This document shows, in pieces, positions 1 through 12,723 of a DNA stretch of 64,000 bases. Both the position numbers and the translations under genes were made by a program. Position 1 is the stretch's first letter; every line of letters begins with the position of its first letter. The notes under the pieces are model-generated. The model ran no database searches and had not been told where the DNA came from. It worked only from the letters and a program-made list of their open reading frames with translations. Source of the stretch: Neurospora intermedia (Eukaryota; Ascomycota; Sordariomycetes; Sordariales; Sordariaceae); the NCBI GenBank assembly GCA_037102815.1, contig BTPP01000001.1, positions 335,001 through 399,000 on the forward strand, in the 5' to 3' direction.

Positions 1-72
1 AGCCATCTTGGGATCGCGGCCATAGGTGGCGACATAAATCGGCTTCTGCTGCTGCTGCTGGTTGTCGGTCAT
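1..72 (-). CDS. 5' end of an unidentified gene, cut by the window edge
   Basis: An open frame on the minus strand begins with ATG at 72-70 and stays open to the window edge, giving 24 codons. It starts MTDN, then five glutamines encoded by CAG, then KPIYVATYGRDPKMA. Only this short piece is visible, so no family can be assigned. The start is the first ATG in the frame and is preceded by an ordinary pyrimidine-rich leader. It is transcribed leftward, in the same direction as the COL-26-like gene, and is separated from it by 5.4 kb. It could be a chance open frame, but the non-repetitive part after the glutamines looks like coding sequence. Confidence 0.4.
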   Translation of the reverse strand, partial: MTDNQQQQQKPIYVATYGRDPKMA

Positions 73-2205
73 GGTGGGCAAGATATATACCTCTCGAGGT
101 ACCTTTTCCTTCCTGGTATATGGTACTATCGCTGCTGCTGCTTCCGGGATGTGTGGTGTCACAACAGGACGCCAAAACTATACCCTGCCTGCCGTGGGCT
201 TGGAAACGAACTGAGATTTCGACGGGAGTGGGAGAACTAAACTTGGTTCCCGTCAGTATGGAATCTATTACACGGCTCTCTCCGTTAAGATCGTGAATGA
301 CCACTGGGTGACTGGCAGTGGAGATTGATTGGGTATGGCGAAGGAATGAAGAGTTGTGTGAATGGGCAACTTGGTGGTACACATATAGAGACCAAAGGCA
401 GTGGTGTTGGGAAAGTGTTATGTGTAAGACGGAAAACGACATGGAGGGACAAAGGGCACAAGAGGACAAGGGGACGCGTGAGAGTGTAAGACACACATAC
501 ATGGGGTTGGCTTGTTTTCGGAACAAGAAGAATATGCTGTGTGATGTTCTGGGAATCTGTTGTGTATCCTTTTGCGACGGGTTGGCGACGGTGTTTGCGA
601 CAGAAGGAATTTCGATGAGACCGACTGACAAGCTTACAAAAAGACTGGTTGGACCAGGATAAAGGCGGAAGATGGACAAGGATTGATAGTGGTAGGTTCA
701 CGGCACAGTAAGGTTTTGAGTCTTTTCGAGAACGGCGAGGGAATTGGGTTTATTTATGCCATGATGGCTTCATTCCTTTCTTTTCTTTCCTTTCTACAGA
801 AAATTGCTAACTTGAAATTTTCACGTCTGTCCCCTGCAACATACAGGTTATCTGTGCTTGATTGAGAGCATGATAGGTGGTCAAGCGAACGCAACTTCGT
901 TTGACTCTTCGCCACAAAAGCATATGATAGCGCCGGACTTGCCAGACACGATACCTTGTGGCATGACCTGGCTGCGGCAGATGCTGGACAACATGAAACT
1001 GCCTTGACCAAGCCTCGACCAGCTCAGTTGCCTAGGTGAAACCTGGAGTCGTTCGAAGGGAAGCAGATATATGACGAGGAATAGCATGATGTTTCCAGCA
1101 TCTCGGAAATTCCGTGCTAATTTCTAGGTACAAACCAAGGGTATTCGTAGGTGGTCAGGTTCCCTGGAGATCAGGCATGGTTGGTACGCAGGGTAAGGTA
1201 ATCATGTTTCCACATTCATGACCGCCAGATATTGTGAAGATAAGATGTATGCAAGGTGGTAATTTCGAGTGTCTTCTCCCTCCTTCGCTGTCAAAAAGAC
1301 AGGTGACAGAGGAAGAAGCATCATAGAAATTGTTCAATTGTTACAGCTCTTCGAATTCGGGTAGGTTAGCAACACCTTTCCTTCACCATTTGTTTCTATC
1401 TGCGGGCATGAAATGCACAAAGTTGGGCAGTATGCCCGCACTCAGATGGGCGTCGGCCCGGCCCAGCCCAGGTGATGTGACTCTCTAGTATCTAACCTCG
1501 CAGGAAAGAACACTTGGACATCATCAGATGACCGGCCAGCTGATAGCCCTCCCCAATGTCAACACTTGATGAGCCTTTGCTTGGAAGGTATTGAAACCAC
1601 CAAAACAAAGAAAAAAAAAATCTACCTAAGCTGACAGTGACAAAAACATACCTAGGAAGGTAGGTAGGTACCTCTGTGGAGAAAAAGAAATGAAGAAATA
1701 AATAAAAAAATAAAAAAAAATAAAAAAAGAAAACCGAGGGCGGATACATCAAGAGGTAACCCATGCCATCCGTTTTAGGGTAGAGATAGGTAAAGAAACA
1801 TTGCGGGTCTGGTAGGGATACCTACCATTGGAACGCCGGCCTCCAGTCGGTCTCGGGATTGATGTCAAGCTGGACAGTACGAACTCCGGCGGGTGGCAGT
1901 TTAGATTGCGGCTCAGTTGAAGTCTGTGCAGGGTGGTAGTGGTGGCAATGACGCTTGGCTGGTGCAGGTGTGGCTGGCGAGTTGCTGGACGGACAGCTGA
2001 GAGACATCAAGCCCTCCCTCCTTCCTTTTTTCCTTCCTGCCGTACTGCACTGGAACACTCTAACACTGTGGAAATCTGAACATTGGGAAACATTGGGAAA
2101 CATTGAAACATTGATATATTGGATAGTGTACTAGGTAGGTAGGTAATAGGTAGTGTCTCGGGCGAGTCCGCGCCATGTCTCTGCTTTCCATTTGATGGGT
2201 TCAGC

Positions 2206-2230
2206 TCAGATCAGATCAGATCAGATCAGA
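2206..2230. repeat. TCAGA pentanucleotide tandem repeat
   Basis: Five uninterrupted copies of TCAGA lie in intergenic DNA. It is a simple microsatellite and no function is implied. Confidence 0.9.
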
Positions 2231-3472
2231 TATGAGACGTTGTCGCGGGATCTACAGCTCATTGTTAGCTGAACCACTAACTACTTCTAATAAAAGGACT
2301 GGGCTACGAATCCTGACTCGATGGTGCTGAAGTTCTCAACTGAAGTGTGTGTATAAATGGAAGTCGGAATCAGTGGAGTGAAGGGGATGGAAGTCGTGGA
2401 CCAGGAATTGGGGAAGCTCCGGCCGACTGTCCGTTCGAAATTCCGAAAAAGCTGTCCGAATAAGGCACGGCACGGCCCAGCGGTGCGTGCGTAACCGGAA
2501 GCCGAACGGCAGTGTACACTCAAAGACAAAGAAAGTGTACTTTGCAAGGCTTTACTTCTCGTCTGCTTCTCCTCTGTCTTCTCGTCTGCTTTGTGCTGCT
2601 TACTGCCAGAACGGTGTCATGTAGATTAGATATACCTACCAAGACTGATGTTACACATTGGCATGCACATGAAGTGCTACGTAAGTGCCAATCTTCTTTC
2701 CTCAGGTGTTGATCCAATAGCAGGCGGTGCAGTGCGGCGCAAGCAGGCTCTTCGGGGTAAGATGAACAGATGGGCTCTTCAGATCTGGCATGTTCCAGCC
2801 CCCCAGCTCCATCTCCATTCACACTCTCGCTTCTTCCATGTAAGTAGGTAGAGGTACCTAGAAACCTTGATTCCCCACAAGCAGTGATAGCTGCTTCTAA
2901 ACAAAGCACGAATGCACCTGCAATTGCCAGTCAGCTGCGCTTTCCATGTCAGATGGACCTTGAAAACACGCGAGGAGGTCAGGTTTGCTGCACTATCCTT
3001 ATTCTCGGCTGCAAACCTCGAGCAACCCCTCAAGATGCATTCCACTTTCGAATCCAGGCACTCAGGCAGACTGGACTGCAGTAATGGGCTGATGTCACGA
3101 CGCTTGTAAGTAGAGGTTGGTAACTTACGAAAATGAAAACGAAAACGAGACGCCCTCGATGTATCTGCACAATCTCTCTGCTTGTTTCATGTTTGCAGCA
3201 TGAGCGTTTGGTTCCATCATGCGACGCGGTGTCCATTCACCTGGAACTGACCTACATGTAGGTACCTAGCTTGACATACGCAGCACCAGCAGCAGCAGCA
3301 GCAGTAGCAGCAGCAGCACCAGCAGTAAGTAGTGTATACCTCTCTCTGCCTGTGTATGGTTAAGAACGAGAACGGGAAGCTTGGAAGCTGAAGAGCGGGG
3401 AAGTTACCTACCTGCTACATATAAAGGTCGGAAGCTGGGAGATAACTTGACTGGAAGGGAATCATCAAGTCA

Positions 3473-3718
3473 ACCTCCTTGGAAGTTTGTTTCTCGCGGC
3501 AAAAGAATTCACGGGTGTCAATGTGTTTCGTCCTGGCGTGAAACTTTGGGTTCTTCCTTAACATTAAAGCTCTTTTATCATTGTTATCAACAGCGGTTGT
3601 TAATGTAGGTAAGGAGCTTTAATCTCAAGGAAGAATCCCAAGTTTTACGCCAGGACTTAGTACATTGACACCCAAGAATTCTAGTCTTTTACCGCGAGAA
3701 ACTAGCCTCCAAGGAGGT
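3473..3718. repeat. 246-bp imperfect palindrome (hairpin or foldback element)
   Basis: The left arm begins ACCTCCTTGGA, runs through TTTCTCGCGG, GGGTGTCAATG, TCCTGGCGT, TTCTTCCTT and ATTAAAGCTC, and ends near 3575. The reverse complement of 3605-3718 carries the same blocks in the same order, with scattered substitutions and one small length difference. The arms are about 105 bp, the spacer about 30 bp. No clear target-site duplication is visible and no frame inside looks coding. It may be a miniature inverted-repeat element worn by mutation, or a locus for a long hairpin RNA. Confidence 0.8.
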
Positions 3719-5535
3719 AAATTTCAGATACATCCGTACGAGCAAACAAGTCGCTGACGGACTACCTAACCAAGGTACTAAGTAGCTAGCTGCTGACAAG
3801 ATTGGTCAACGGGGTTGACTGTCTGATGAACGCAGATTGAACCGGATGCTCAACGGCGTCGTCAGCAGCACCAGGATAAAGACTCGACTGTCAACACTCG
3901 ACCTCTCGAGTTCTTCCCTCCGCTCTCTCGTCAATATATTTCCTCAATTTCTATTCATCGATCTTACTTCGTAATATATCCTTACTTGGTCATGTCACAC
4001 AACGGGTCAGGAGTGGATAGTTGGACCATTCGGGTTCATGGAACACCCACCTTGTGCTAGGTCCCTTTGCAGCACAAACTTGGATGGGTGGGTGGTAATT
4101 TCCAACGTCTGGGTAAGCAAGGCTCAACCTTTCTCCTTCCATCTCTACGCTCTTTTTGCTTTGTTTGCTTGAAAACTAACGTCTTTGCCTCCCACATAGC
4201 CTCTTAGGTACCTAGCTCTAGTCTACCTAAACCTCCGAGCAGACAGACCTCACCGAATATAGTAAGACGGACAAACGTAGGTACCAAAGTCCGCCTACAT
4301 ATTCCAAGTTCCCATTTAGTACCTTTTGAATAAAAGAGAAAGGCAGCAGTGTCGTCAGCACCACAAAGCCAAGCAAGCCACTCGGGAATATTAAGCCAAT
4401 GTTCTAGTTACTCTCCTGTCTGTCCCACCTTCTACCCACTCACTCCCAAGCACAGGAGATACAATAAATAACCTCCATCGAGCTCACAAGCGCAGGTCGT
4501 CGTTCACCCAGATATATCGACGCATTCTATTCTAGGGTACCTATCCAAGAGTACAAGAAGAACAGCAGCAGTAACGTAACTAGGTGCCCGCGTAAGGCTG
4601 TGTGCCTATTCGGTATCACAAGGTGCGTGTACCTCTCTCTACTCGGCGTCCAGTCTGCGTGCACTATGGTTTCTGATCGTGTGTCCTTCGATGTTGTGTT
4701 TTTATAAGTGGTTACGATCAGAGTGCATACCTACAGTGTGAACATTAACATCACCGGAGAGACTAAGGTACAGGTAAGGTTCGCGAGAACTGGCTTTGCC
4801 TACCTCAAGAAACGCGGTCAAAGTTACCACATCAATTAACGGCTGGTAGTTTGGTTACGGCTGCTTATCTACTTGCTTTTCTTTGATCGGGAGGTAGGTA
4901 TCGGTTGCAAGACATAGAGAGGTGATCAAATTTTATCCAACCAAATCCTATAGAATCGTGTAAAATCCAAATGTGAACGAACAAATACCCCAAGTAAGTA
5001 GAAAAAATTCCTTTCCCTTTCCAACTATCAAATACTTCATACATCCAAATATCCGTACAACCGTTCAAAAATCCATAAATCCAATGTCTACACGTATTTG
5101 GGCTTTTGTTCGCTTCCCACTTATTTCGCCTTTTTTACACCTCGGAAAGCCAAATGTTGAAAAATGTCAAAAAGCCCCCCTCCCCCACACCATTACCACC
5201 AGGGAGAAACCATCTCAACATACAATCCACCCGTTGCTTAGAAACAATGCTTTGTACAAGAAGCCAAATGATCCAAACACCCTTTTTGAACGCCTTGAGT
5301 AGTCAATGACATAGAGAAAACAAGCAGCCCTAGGCTTGAATGACTAGCAATGTGTAGCCATGTTCCCAAGCGCCGTGCGTGCATGTATGTGTGTAGTCAA
5401 GTAGAAACAACAATAACAACCAAGGAGAGAAAAGATCCGAAAACAATCAAGCGTTGCTTGATTCGCAATGATTAAACAGTGAAGCAGAGTAGATAGAAAA
5501 TTCAAGCCTCCCCGGCCTCCCCAGTTCTAGCGGTG

Positions 5536-7828
5536 CTACCTATGCTGGACCTGCCCAAGCTGCTGCTGCTGCTGCAATGAGTTGTAATCCATTGGGTTCC
5601 CGCCGATTGAGTGAGTGTTTATCCTCAGAGAATCCATCGATCCACCCATTGGCATTTCCGTGTTCGTTCGTTGCAGTGCTTGGAAGTCTCCCACGGTTCG
5701 TATTTGCTGTGGCCCTCCTGGTTGCCCGGGTCCTGGTCCCATAGAGAGAGATGCTCGTTGGGTAGGTGGTGGTCTGCTCATGTTCATGGCTTGGTGATCC
5801 AGGCCGATACCGCTATCCATGCCATTATTTAGCCCAGAATTGACCCCTTGGCCCATACGGATTGGTTGCGGCATTGATAGGTTTGGAGCCGAAGTGATGT
5901 TCCCCGTGTTTATCCCTTGCATCTGGTTGATGTTGGCAAAGGCGGGTATTGATGGGTGGTGACCATGATGCGACTGCTGACCGGCCATGCTACTGGGCGC
6001 ACCTAGTGTTGTTGGTGGCGCGTGGCTTGTTGGGCTCATCACCATCTCGGGTAATGTGAACTCGGCAGGGAGGCCATGATGCATGTCCATCTGACCGGTT
6101 GGAGACATGATGGAAGGGGAGTTGCCATATGGAGAGCTCATGTCGTTGTTGGAATGTCCTCCGTGAGGGCTTCCAGAGTCATTGCTCAACTCATCCATGC
6201 GAGGAAGACTGAATTTGTTGTCGTCATAATCAAAGCATGCAGGCTGACCCATGCCAGCGTTGCCAAATCCATCAAAGATGTCAATGTTGCAAGGAGGTAG
6301 GCCAAGGTTCGGCTGCTCGGGCGCAAACTGGAGCATCGGGTTCGCCAGCGTAGGGATGAAGTCGTGGACCTTGCCGAGAAGAAGCGGCAGGAATCGGTGA
6401 TCGCCAGAGCGAAGCACCGAAAGAACGTTCAAGACCTGGTGAAGCTGCTCACGCGGGCCGACCTTGAAGGGGATCCGCCTCGATGGCTGGTTGGAAAGCA
6501 CGTCGGTAAGAGTGCAGGTGATGCCGAGAAGCTTCTCGATTAAGGTCAAACCAGGAAGACCAAGGTTACCAGGGAAATTGGCAACCATGGGAAGCAAGTC
6601 GTTGGCGATATCGACCGGATATGGGTAGGGAAGACCGGCCTCTGTGCTGTTTCCGCTCGCCACCGTCAACTGCCATGAAGTGTTCTTGAGCCACTGCTGG
6701 TTCATCTGCATCTCATTGAGCTGGTTATCCTCGTCGCGGAGATATCCCGGCAGAATGTCATCAAAGCTCTTTTGTAGCCCGCTGAAGTAGCTGGCGCACT
6801 CGTCTCTCGTCTTGTTCCAAAGAGGGAGAAGGGTGTTGTCAAAAGCCCGGAACAGGTTGACCTTTTGAAAGAAACCATTGAGCTGATGGGGTAGCAGTTC
6901 GGTGTTGTCATCGTTGATTGTAGGAGGGTTGATGGTCGCCTCAAGGGTCAAGGGCCGACGTCGTTGGAGGGCATAGGCTCTACACAGGATCAATTAGCTT
7001 GAGGCAACGTAGGACGAATGGCGTGGGGGTAAAAACATACCTCTCCGTGGCAAAAAGAAGCCAGTACAACCTTCTGCGACGAGACGACTCGATAATGTCG
7101 TACTGCGTTTGCGAGTACGTGTCCTCCTTGTTCATCCCAGCAATGTGCGCCATTGTGGTGACCTCGCGCAGATGAAACCAGGCCTTCTCGTGCATGTCGA
7201 GGCCGTGGAAACACGCAAAGAGGAAGTAGCTGGTGACCAACGTGTTGAGGCTCGGGTTGTCGGAATATTCAAACGCCTTGCGGACACGAAGCGTCTCCTC
7301 CAGCAGTAGCGTGCTCGAGACAATGTTGGCTCCAGGCATGTTCTCGAAGCTGTAGGGATCGCCGCCAGGCATGGGCATGCCGGGCTGCAGGAACATGAAG
7401 GCGCATAGGGCCGTAAGCACACAGTAAGTGTCGACGCTCTGGTCAACGTATAGTGCTTGCTGCTCGAGTCGCTGGCGATTTAGGATGGGCATCGATGTGT
7501 ACATGTTGGTGAAGAAGAAATCGATGCATTCCTTGACCATATCGCTTGTGAGGAGGCCGGGAGTCGGGGCCAGGTTCGGGCTCGAAGGCGGGCTGTTGAT
7601 GCCATTCAGGCGGTTCTGGACCTTGGCGGAGAGACTTGTTTGTCGCTGTGTTTCGCGCAGTTCGCTGATGACCTTTGCGCGCGAGCCCTTGGGGCCCTTC
7701 TTCTGTGGGATGGCATTGTAGGTGCAGGTCAACTGCGAGGCGTGGCAATTTCGACACGGATTGATGCCATCACACTTGACCTTGCGGCGATGACAGGCAT
7801 CGCACGCGCGTTTGACGGCGGTGGACAT
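5536..7828 (-). CDS. col-26: Zn2Cys6 transcription factor, COL-26/BglR type
   Basis: Two exons, 7828-7041 and 6979-5536, joined across a 61-bp intron (6980-7040) with a GTATGT donor and a GCTAAT branch, give 743 residues. The joined reading is ATER-AYALQRRRPLTL, a typical fungal-regulator stretch. Residues 9-35 form a complete Zn2Cys6 cluster (C9, C12, C19, C25, C28, C35; spacing 2-6-5-2-6), followed by a basic linker with KKGPKGSRAK. Residues about 85-430 look like the middle homology domain of fungal transcription factors. The C-terminal 250 residues are rich in Gly, Met, Asn, Pro, Ser and Gln, and end with a short glutamine run. COL-26 and its Trichoderma relative BglR act in the nucleus in glucose sensing and starch/maltose and cellulase gene control. 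The name rests on recalled similarity and on the neighbour ccg-14; the Zn2Cys6 call is certain. Confidence 0.85.
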
Positions 7829-10800
7829 GGTGATGTATTAGAAGTCCACCTTGTTGTCGTCCGTCGTGTTACTGGTCGGTGCAAGGCAAGGACTATTTTT
7901 TTTTTGGCTTGGGTACCTCTAGCGGTCGTGCGGTGTCCGTGGCAGCGGCCCTTGGTGGCACCGGTGGACCCCTTGTATGGTGTAAAGATGGGACGAGATG
8001 CGAGTGTGCTGTTTGTTTGGACGAAAGGGCCAGGTATGTATGTAGTAGGTATCGATGTGGGTATGTATGATGTTATCGCGGTTCCTCGTTTGGATCGGTC
8101 CGTCGGTATGAGGTGCAGTTGGTTGCAGCGTGGGCCGGCCGTGGACAAGGGAAGAGCAAGGTCGCTTTGGGCTAGACAGACAGACAAGCCTCGCTAGACT
8201 GGATGCGTCGGGTGCGAAATTGTGCTATGCTTCAAGCCAGCGCCGACATATGCGGCCCTATTTGAGAAAAAGAAACAATAAGGTTGTAGATGATCTGGGG
8301 CAGCTAAGCGGGATCGTGGAGACTCTCCAGAGTCAATCGCATGCAGTCTGGGGTTGAATCGGCCCGTCGCACGAGGTTTGTGTGGAGGAGGGTGCCGGGA
8401 GGATGGGATGGGATGGTAAGGTAAGTTGGGATGGTCGGTCGGTTGGAGAAGTTGGCGTGTGTTTAGGTTTCTGGGTGTGCCGGCTGGCTGCTTTTTGGGT
8501 TTTGGGGCGCCTCAGAGTAGTGCTGCTGGGGGGCTTTTTCGATGCGTCTTCAGTGCTGGCGTCGGGTGTGTGCCGTGCGTGCTTTGGGCCGGGCAGTTGG
8601 TAAGAAGAGCACGGGACTTTGGCCGACTTGATGATTTGATGAACAGCCAGTGGTGCGGGAGTGGTTCGTTCTTTTTTTTTCCTCGTTTCGTTCGTCTGGT
8701 TTTTTCCGTCCAGTCCTTTTTCCTGCTCTTTCTTTTTCTTTGTTCTGCTGCTGATGCTGTTGCTGTTGCTGCTGCTGCTGCTGCTGCTTCCTTCCTTCCT
8801 TTGCAGTAAGTGGCTTCCAGAGCAACAAAAATGCACGGGCAATGGGGAAACCCGAACAAAAACAAACAGACGATTATTGTAGTCGCGGAATCAGCTCCGG
8901 CAAAAAGGAAGGCTTCTCGAAGGGTTGGAGTTAGGCAATGACTCGCGCGCGTCTTTGCTAACAAGTGTCGCAATGCACGGGTCTCGAGTGCGGTGAACAG
9001 AGATAAAATCTCTGTTTTTTTTCCCCTCTGGACTGAAGAAAGCTGAGGCGCGGCCGGTGGACTGGACGGGTGGACTGGTGGAGAGGGCAAAAGGGAGATC
9101 AGCGCAAAGGGGAGTGCGTGAGTGGACATGAGGGCGACAAAAGAGAAGCGAGGAGTGGATAGCATGAAACTGGGACAGAGCCAGGACCAGGCACCCGCAC
9201 ACATCTGGACAGCGGCGGCTGGGCGGGCGACGGACGGAATCCATCAGGCACTGCACAAGAAGTGGAAGACGGGAGCGGGAGGTTCTCGAGTGCAGCAGGT
9301 ACCTCTGCCGCCTGCAGTAGTGTGCAGTCGGAGCTTGTATCGTGCCTTGTCTTGTACCTGCCTCACTCCTCAGTACTTTGTAGAGGCAGAGGCAGGCTGA
9401 GGCGGCATCTACACTAGGATTGGCAGGAACGTTGTGGAGCAGCGCCCATGGTGGGTCTTGGCGTCAGGAGATGAACGACGGATGGGTTAAACTAAGACCC
9501 CCCTGTTGGGTGGGTTAATTAGTTTGGCCTTTTGCACAACTTCTCTGCTTCCACTTTGCACTGCGCAAGCTATCATTTCCACTTCATGTCTGTGCAGCCA
9601 ATGGTTCAGACCTCACTTCCTCGTCGGATGTCCCAAACGGGGATCGTTCATGGTGATTGAGGGACCGTGGTTGATGCCCATCATCAAACTGCCAGCACGG
9701 GTTGTTTATGCAGAGCGGAGGTGCCGTATTCCATCACATCAACGATCGATCGTAAGCCTTGCAGTCAGTCGGGTTTCTTCGGGGTTCGGGGTGGAGGAAC
9801 GGCATCATGCTCTCTCTTGCCCACGGCAAGTTAAGAACACACAGTAGAGCCTCATGTTTGTTCATGCCACGACCGCGCCAGTTGGCTTCTCTGTAAGACT
9901 ACGTAGCGGGAATGAATCTTGACAGGATATGCATTGTACCACGGTGCATTGCTTGCCGTGCTCGCCAGACGATGGACAATGTGGAAATGAGACCCTATAC
10001 ACAAAGAACTGCTCCCCGTGGTTAAGGTGATTCAGGAACCCGTCGTCTCGTCTACTAGCGTGGCTGTCCATCCTTCTGCTTGGGTCAAGAACAAAAAAGG
10101 GATGGTGATGCAATGGATATGCGAACCCCTAATCAAAGCCAATGTCTTGCCATTGAGCATACTTATTAGCGACTGCTGGGTTCAGCTCATAACGTATCTG
10201 AACAACAAAAAAAGCCACATCATTTTGGTCGATTCGATATCGTGAATCTCGATCGCAGCAGCGGCGCCAGTACACTATACGAAGCCGAGCCCACTATTGT
10301 CCTGGAAATTTGCTGATTCCCTGAACTCCTTCACTCTGCATGGCTCTGAGGGCTCCCACATCTCGCAGCCGACAAAACGGGATACCCTTTACCGAATGCC
10401 TCTTTTCCGACTCGGGACATAGAAATCGGATAATGTCGTGCCGTGTCCCTTGACGGATTAACGCTGTCGTAAGTTGATGGGCAAGTGGGAGAGAAAAAGA
10501 GGGCTGTCTAGCTCTTGCCTGACCTTGCTGCTGGTGAAGCCAGCAAAGTGGAACTATCAAGATGTGGAATCGATGGATGCATGAGCACAGACTCTGTTTG
10601 GGACTGCAATTGCCTGGGACTGCCCGGGGTTGTGCGTGCATTTTGGGAAAGAACTGGTTGATTAACTGATGCGCCAATCAGAAGGTAGAATTACTGGAAT
10701 TCCTGCAGTTCGCAGTCTCCACTGGCTTCTCGGCTGCTTCCGTCTCTCTCAACTGATCCTTCCACTTCCTTCGTCTCTCTCCAGTTCACACTTTTTGTGA

Positions 10801-12666
10801 GTGGAACTGTGACAGGCCACTTTCCATCCACGCAACCACCGCAACTGAAAAGAGCTCCTTGCATTTCCTGTTCTCCATGATTACCCCGGATTTCATTTCC
10901 CAAGTCAGCAATTCACTCGCAACCGCGCAAGGCTAACTTATCACCGCCCTCCGCTGCTGTCCAGTGATAGTCGTGTCACTTGTCAGATGGTGCGCCGTTG
11001 ACGATGCCGTCGCTTCCATTTCCATCGATTCCACTCATCCGGTTTTCGCGCCCTCTGCTTCTCCCCTCTCTCATCCCAGCCAAGCCAGCCAAGCTTTTTC
11101 TCAGCTGGCACCTCACCCACATCGTCTCTCCCACACAACCCCCTGGCTTTACTCGTTCAGGTATGGCACGCTTCGAGATGTGCGAGGCCAAAATAACGCT
11201 CTCCGCACTTTTGCAGGCTAGTCCAGTCTAGTTTCATTTCACCAGCACACTAGGAGATGCCCTATTGCGAGACATGTCAACCCCCAACATTCGCTTGCAA
11301 AGTGTGCACCATGGTGCTGTAACAGGTTGAGTTGAACGACGAGCGAGCCTTTCCGTGACGGGAGCCCATCGTGTTCCAGGGCAAGACCTTTACACTACGC
11401 TGGACACCCGCCCAAGGATGGACAGAAGGACAGCGTTTCATTTGCCCTGTCCTGTCTCACCGTCGGATTGGGCAATCCGTGGGATCCATCTGTAAAGTGC
11501 ACGCTGTGGAATCACCATCCCCATGGAATCCATCCCCAGGCAGCCAACGCACCACCGCTTTCTTCCTTCCCCGGTTTTTGGAGATCTCCTGGCAATGCAC
11601 AATGGTGCGACAATGGTCAACGGCTTGACAAGCTTTCTGTCAGCACCGTTCTGTGAGACACTGAGACTAAAACCACTCACTCTGACGCAGCGCAGACACT
11701 GGTGAACTCCCCAAGACTGTCCCCAAACGGAGAAGCCTGCCGACCTTCGGAACACGGAAAGGCCGTCTCAAGAAAAGTGGACATTACCTAACATTTGTCG
11801 CGAAAAGAATCAGGCATCACGCACACGGGGCTGGGCGCCAAGCACCACCAGTCACTGAGCCAAGGGTCTCATTGTTCAACAAAGTTCTCGAAATGGGTGG
11901 GAGCAAGGGTATGGCTGCGTGAGAATGCGGAGAACTCAGTCGTCCAGGGACCAATTGGACATCCGCTGTCTCAGGGACCCTCATGTCTCCACAATCGGTC
12001 CGATGAGGCTGTCATGTACTTGCAGCAAACCACAATGCTGTGTTAACCTTTCTTGGAACAGGACGCATCAGACCATTGCTTTTGCCTTCAGTTACGATAC
12101 CCCAGATTCCCACATTCCAAATCTCCAGATTTCGGTGCCAGAAAACTGACAAGCAGCAGATATCCGACATGTTTCGGGCGCCGACGCTCGGGAAAGGGGC
12201 AACTCAATATCGACAGGGCTGATCAGCCTTGCAGTCCTTGCAACGCCACCCTACCCTACCAATTTTGCAGCCTTGCCCAGGCAGTGTCTCCTGTTCTTGT
12301 CCAGTACACAGTGGATGAAACTCTTGTCTTTGGACTCCCACAGTAGGGCGCAATTCCTCATCCACCAGCATCTCCAGATTGACACCCGGGTTCCGGACAA
12401 GTGACATCGGACGACGGCCCATCCGGCTGTCTCCGTCGGATATTTTCCTCGATCGGAACCGGGATCACTTTGTTCACACCATCATGGCATCGGTTCCGTC
12501 ACTCCATCAGCAACATCTGCCGTCTTTTTCCGGTGTCGCGGAAGTCTCCGGACAAGTGTTTCTTCCCCTGTTATCTCAAGACTTCCTGTTTGGGGATTTC
12601 CCCAGACTTCATGATTTGGTTGCGGGGAAGCGAGAAAGACGTCAGCTCGCTTAAGTGAAGAGGCCG

Positions 12667-12678
12667 CACACACACACA

Positions 12679-12722
<44 letters not shown>
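12667..12722. repeat. CA dinucleotide microsatellite
   Basis: A CA tract of about 28 units has one interruption (CATA). Reading frames through it give runs of Val-Cys and are not genes. Confidence 0.95.

Positions 12723-12723
<1 letters not shown>

Larger units (their letters stand above)
73..5535. other. Gene-free stretch left of the COL-26-like gene
   Basis: No open frame here resembles a known protein or shows a convincing exon chain. The stretch holds a TCAGA pentamer repeat (2206-2230), a CAG-rich tract near 3287-3325, a 246-bp palindrome (3473-3718) and scattered GGTAGGTA words. The part next to 5535 is the expected 3' UTR of the regulator gene. Confidence 0.6.

Noticed and set aside
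3780-4060. LTR-like stretch (TATA-like TAAAGACTCG, CT-rich part, ACTTGGTCATG near 3990)
   Set aside because: No second copy, no terminal repeat pair and no coding remnant is visible in the window, so a solo LTR cannot be supported.
8333-9256. Several overlapping minus-strand frames of up to 230 codons upstream of the COL-26-like gene
   Set aside because: They cross CTG and poly-T tracts, overlap in all frames and lack motifs; the region is more likely leader or promoter of the regulator gene.
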